Positions 61,625 to 64,000 of a stretch of 64,000 nucleotides of DNA are shown piece after piece. Each line of letters starts with the position of its first letter. The stretch's first letter is position 1. The notes under the pieces are model-generated. The model was not told the DNA's origin. It saw nothing but the letters and a program-made list of their open reading frames with translations, and ran no database searches. The DNA lies in contig CANJXF010000010.1 of NCBI GenBank assembly GCA_947478865.1, positions 1 through 64,000 of the forward strand. The letters are read 5' to 3'. The position numbers and the translations under genes are program-made. The DNA comes from Verrucomicrobiales bacterium (GTDB lineage Bacteria > Verrucomicrobiota > Verrucomicrobiia > Limisphaerales > CANJXF01).

Positions 61625-63412
61625 CTAAGACTGAGCCACGGATTCTCTTATTTCCGGCTCGACCCACTTGTTGTGTTCCTTAATCAAATCGACGAGCCGC
61701 TCCACCGCCTCAGCTTCGGGAATGTTGAACTTAATCGGTGTCTTGCCGACGTAGAGATTAATCTTGTTGGGCGCGCCGCCGACGTAACCAAAATCAGCAT
61801 CGGCCATTTCACCGGGACCGTTCACGATGCACCCCATAATCGCGATCTTCACGCCTTTGAGATGTTCGGTGCGCGCTTTGATTCGCGCCGTAACCGTTTG
61901 CAGATTGAAAAGCGTCCGCCCACAACTCGGGCAGGCGACGTAATCCGTCTTGAACGAGCGGCATCCTGCCGCCTGCAATATATTGTAGGCAAGGCGCAGC
62001 GATTGTCCGCCGCCCGATTCGCCGCGGACTAGAATCGCGTCTCCAATTCCATCGGCGAGGAGAGTGCCAATCACGACGGATGCTCGGAGCAAAGCGATTT
62101 TAGGTTCGAGCGGAACGATCTCGAAGTTGATGCAATCCTTGAGAAGAATTGGATTATTCGACCCAAGCCGTTTCAATTTTGCGGCGAGCAGACGAAACGC
62201 GGTGATCGCGGGGAGATTTACGTCATCCTTGACGGTGACGAGTTGCGTCGCGCAATTCACGGAGAAATCTTCGGTCGGATCAATTTCGAAGACGTTGATA
62301 TCTTCGTAAACCGCTTCCGGTTTAACGTCGTCTTTGGGGCGAATTTTCGGAGCGACCTTTTCCCAGGTCGCACGGGTGACAACAACGCGGATGAGTTGTT
62401 CGCCGCCGCATTTCAAACTGTCGCTCAATTCTATCTCTGGCGTAACGCGGCGTTCGAAATGAAAAGGGTCAAATGGAAACTCGGAATTCGGAATGCTAAA
62501 CCCGGAATTTGTCAGCAGCGGAATCTGCGCGAGCAAATCATTGCAGACAGCGATTTCGTTTGGCGAATCTTCGGTAAGCGAAACACGAATCGTATCCCCC
62601 AAACCATCGCAGAGCAGCGACCCAATTCCGATTGCGCTCTTGATTCGGCCGTCCTCGCCTTCGCCGGCTTCGGTGACGCCGAGATGAATCGGATAATTCC
62701 AATCGGGACCGAGTTCATCAAGCCGCGCGACGAGCAGGCGATAACATTCAATCATCACCTTCGGGTTGCTCGACTTCATCGAGAATTTGAAGTTATGGAA
62801 ACCCTGTTTGCGGGCGATAATGGCAAATTCCAAAGCGCTTTCCACCATGCCAAGCGGCGTGTCGCCGAAGCGATTCATGATGCGATCGCTCAGGGAACCG
62901 TGGTTCGTGCCGATGCGTAAAGCGCGACCGAGTTGTTTGCAAAGTTGAACGAGCGGCGTGAATTTTTCTTCGATGCGGCACAGCTCCAGCATGTATTGGT
63001 CGTCGCTGTACTCTTTGACCGCAAATTTTTTTGAATCCGCGTAATTGCCGGGATTCACTCGAACCATTTCCACCCACTTGGCGGCTTCCATTGCGGCGTC
63101 CGGCTTGAAGTGGATGTCGGCCACGATTGGAACCAGGCAATTTTTGGCGCGAAGCTCGGCAACGATGTTTTGCAGGTTCGCCGCATCTTTCACCGTGGGA
63201 GCCGTGATGCGAACAATCTGGCAACCGACGGCAACCAGTTCGAGAGTTTGCTTTACCGATTCCGCCGTATCCATCGTGTCGCAGGTGAGCATCGATTGCT
63301 TCACGACTGGATGTTCACCGCCAATTATGACGCCGCCCTTGGCTGGGTCGCCGACGGTAATTTCGCGAGTTTTACGCCGTTGGCAAACGTAAGGAGAATG
63401 GCAATAGTGCAT
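61625..63412 (-). CDS. ispG: 4-hydroxy-3-methylbut-2-enyl diphosphate synthase, long form
   Basis: MHYCHSPYVCQRRKTREITVGDPAKGGVIIGGEHPVVKQSMLTCDTMDTAESVKQ; YVACPSCGRTLFNLQ; GCIVNGPGEMADADFGYVG. Confidence 0.97.
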   Translation of the reverse strand: MHYCHSPYVCQRRKTREITVGDPAKGGVIIGGEHPVVKQSMLTCDTMDTAESVKQTLELVAVGCQIVRITAPTVKDAANLQNIVAELRAKNCLVPIVADIHFKPDAAMEAAKWVEMVRVNPGNYADSKKFAVKEYSDDQYMLELCRIEEKFTPLVQLCKQLGRALRIGTNHGSLSDRIMNRFGDTPLGMVESALEFAIIARKQGFHNFKFSMKSSNPKVMIECYRLLVARLDELGPDWNYPIHLGVTEAGEGEDGRIKSAIGIGSLLCDGLGDTIRVSLTEDSPNEIAVCNDLLAQIPLLTNSGFSIPNSEFPFDPFHFERRVTPEIELSDSLKCGGEQLIRVVVTRATWEKVAPKIRPKDDVKPEAVYEDINVFEIDPTEDFSVNCATQLVTVKDDVNLPAITAFRLLAAKLKRLGSNNPILLKDCINFEIVPLEPKIALLRASVVIGTLLADGIGDAILVRGESGGGQSLRLAYNILQAAGCRSFKTDYVACPSCGRTLFNLQTVTARIKARTEHLKGVKIAIMGCIVNGPGEMADADFGYVGGAPNKINLYVGKTPIKFNIPEAEAVERLVDLIKEHNKWVEPEIRESVAQS

Positions 63413-63458
63413 AACGATTTCGCGACTCGACGTCATTAATACATCGGAAAGTGCTGGA

Positions 63459-64000
63459 TCAGCGCGCTGTATTCGTTTCGGCAGGCGCAGGTTGCTGCTG
63501 GGATTGTTCGATCTGCGTTTGACGCTTGAACATCATTCGGATCAATGAAAACCGGCGAATATCAAAAAACGTTACGTAGAGCATGAACGAGATCAGCAGG
63601 ACGGCGAAAGCGGTGGTCGCGTATTCCACAAAACGCACGCTGATTTTCCGGCGCGTGGCCGCTTCGTAAAGCGACATCAGAATGTGCCCGCCGTCGAGTA
63701 CCGGAATCGGCAACAGATTCAGCAGAGCGAGGTTGATGTTCAGCAGAACCATGAAGCTCAGAGCGAGTCGATAATCAGTATTCACCTGAACGGCCAGATG
63801 CGAAAGAATTCCAACGGGTCCGCTCAAATCCTTCGCGCCGATTCCGGTCTCCTTGGAATGGAACAATGCACTGAACGTCTTGCCCATCATGTCGAGCACG
63901 CCAGAGATCTGCTCCTTCGGTGTCGGACCCGGTTTTTGCACCACATAAGTCGTCGTGGTGCTGGCGTCCAACGCCACCCCGAGACGACCTGTTTTCGTCG
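63459..64000 (-). CDS. rseP: RIP/site-2 zinc metalloprotease (M50), C-terminal part, runs off window
   Basis: LSGPVGILSHLAVQVNTDYRLALSFMVLLNINLALLNLLPIPVLDGGHILMSLYEAATRRKIS. Confidence 0.9.
   Translation of the reverse strand, partial: TKTGRLGVALDASTTTTYVVQKPGPTPKEQISGVLDMMGKTFSALFHSKETGIGAKDLSGPVGILSHLAVQVNTDYRLALSFMVLLNINLALLNLLPIPVLDGGHILMSLYEAATRRKISVRFVEYATTAFAVLLISFMLYVTFFDIRRFSLIRMMFKRQTQIEQSQQQPAPAETNTAR

Overview
This 64 kb chromosomal window has gene content typical of Verrucomicrobiota: DUF1501/DUF1549-DUF1553 proteins, a sulfatase, a PEP-CTERM protein, long-form IspG and FeoA-FeoA-FeoB. The lineage is inferred from gene content only. I see about 55 credible genes, no rRNA or tRNA that I could recognise, and no CRISPR array. 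Main blocks are: (i) an IS3-type transposase fragment at the left edge; (ii) a tandem cluster of small glycine-zipper (DUF883/ElaB-like) membrane proteins; (iii) a nitrogen-assimilation island (GSI, GSII, AmtB, PII) that encloses a 128-aa minimal kinase-like gene next to a PP2C phosphatase; (iv) the Feo iron system; (v) sulfatase and DUF1501 loci; (vi) alaS, mscL, eno, hup and kup; (vii) a 2-oxoacid dehydrogenase E1a/E1b/E2 operon; (viii) phoH-ybeY-DUF502-recO; (ix) ispG and an rseP fragment. The observations most worth a second look are a c-di-AMP (ydaO-type) riboswitch ahead of kup, the mini-kinase/PP2C pair, a junction that truncates two convergent genes (GH43 and FHA), an apparent 1-nt frameshift in an AsmA-like gene, a sigma-54 promoter before glnK-amtB, a long hairpin in the glycine-zipper cluster, repeat-derived peptides, and AT-richer in-frame insertions in alaS. 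I found no convincing wholly new multi-gene defence or mobile system.
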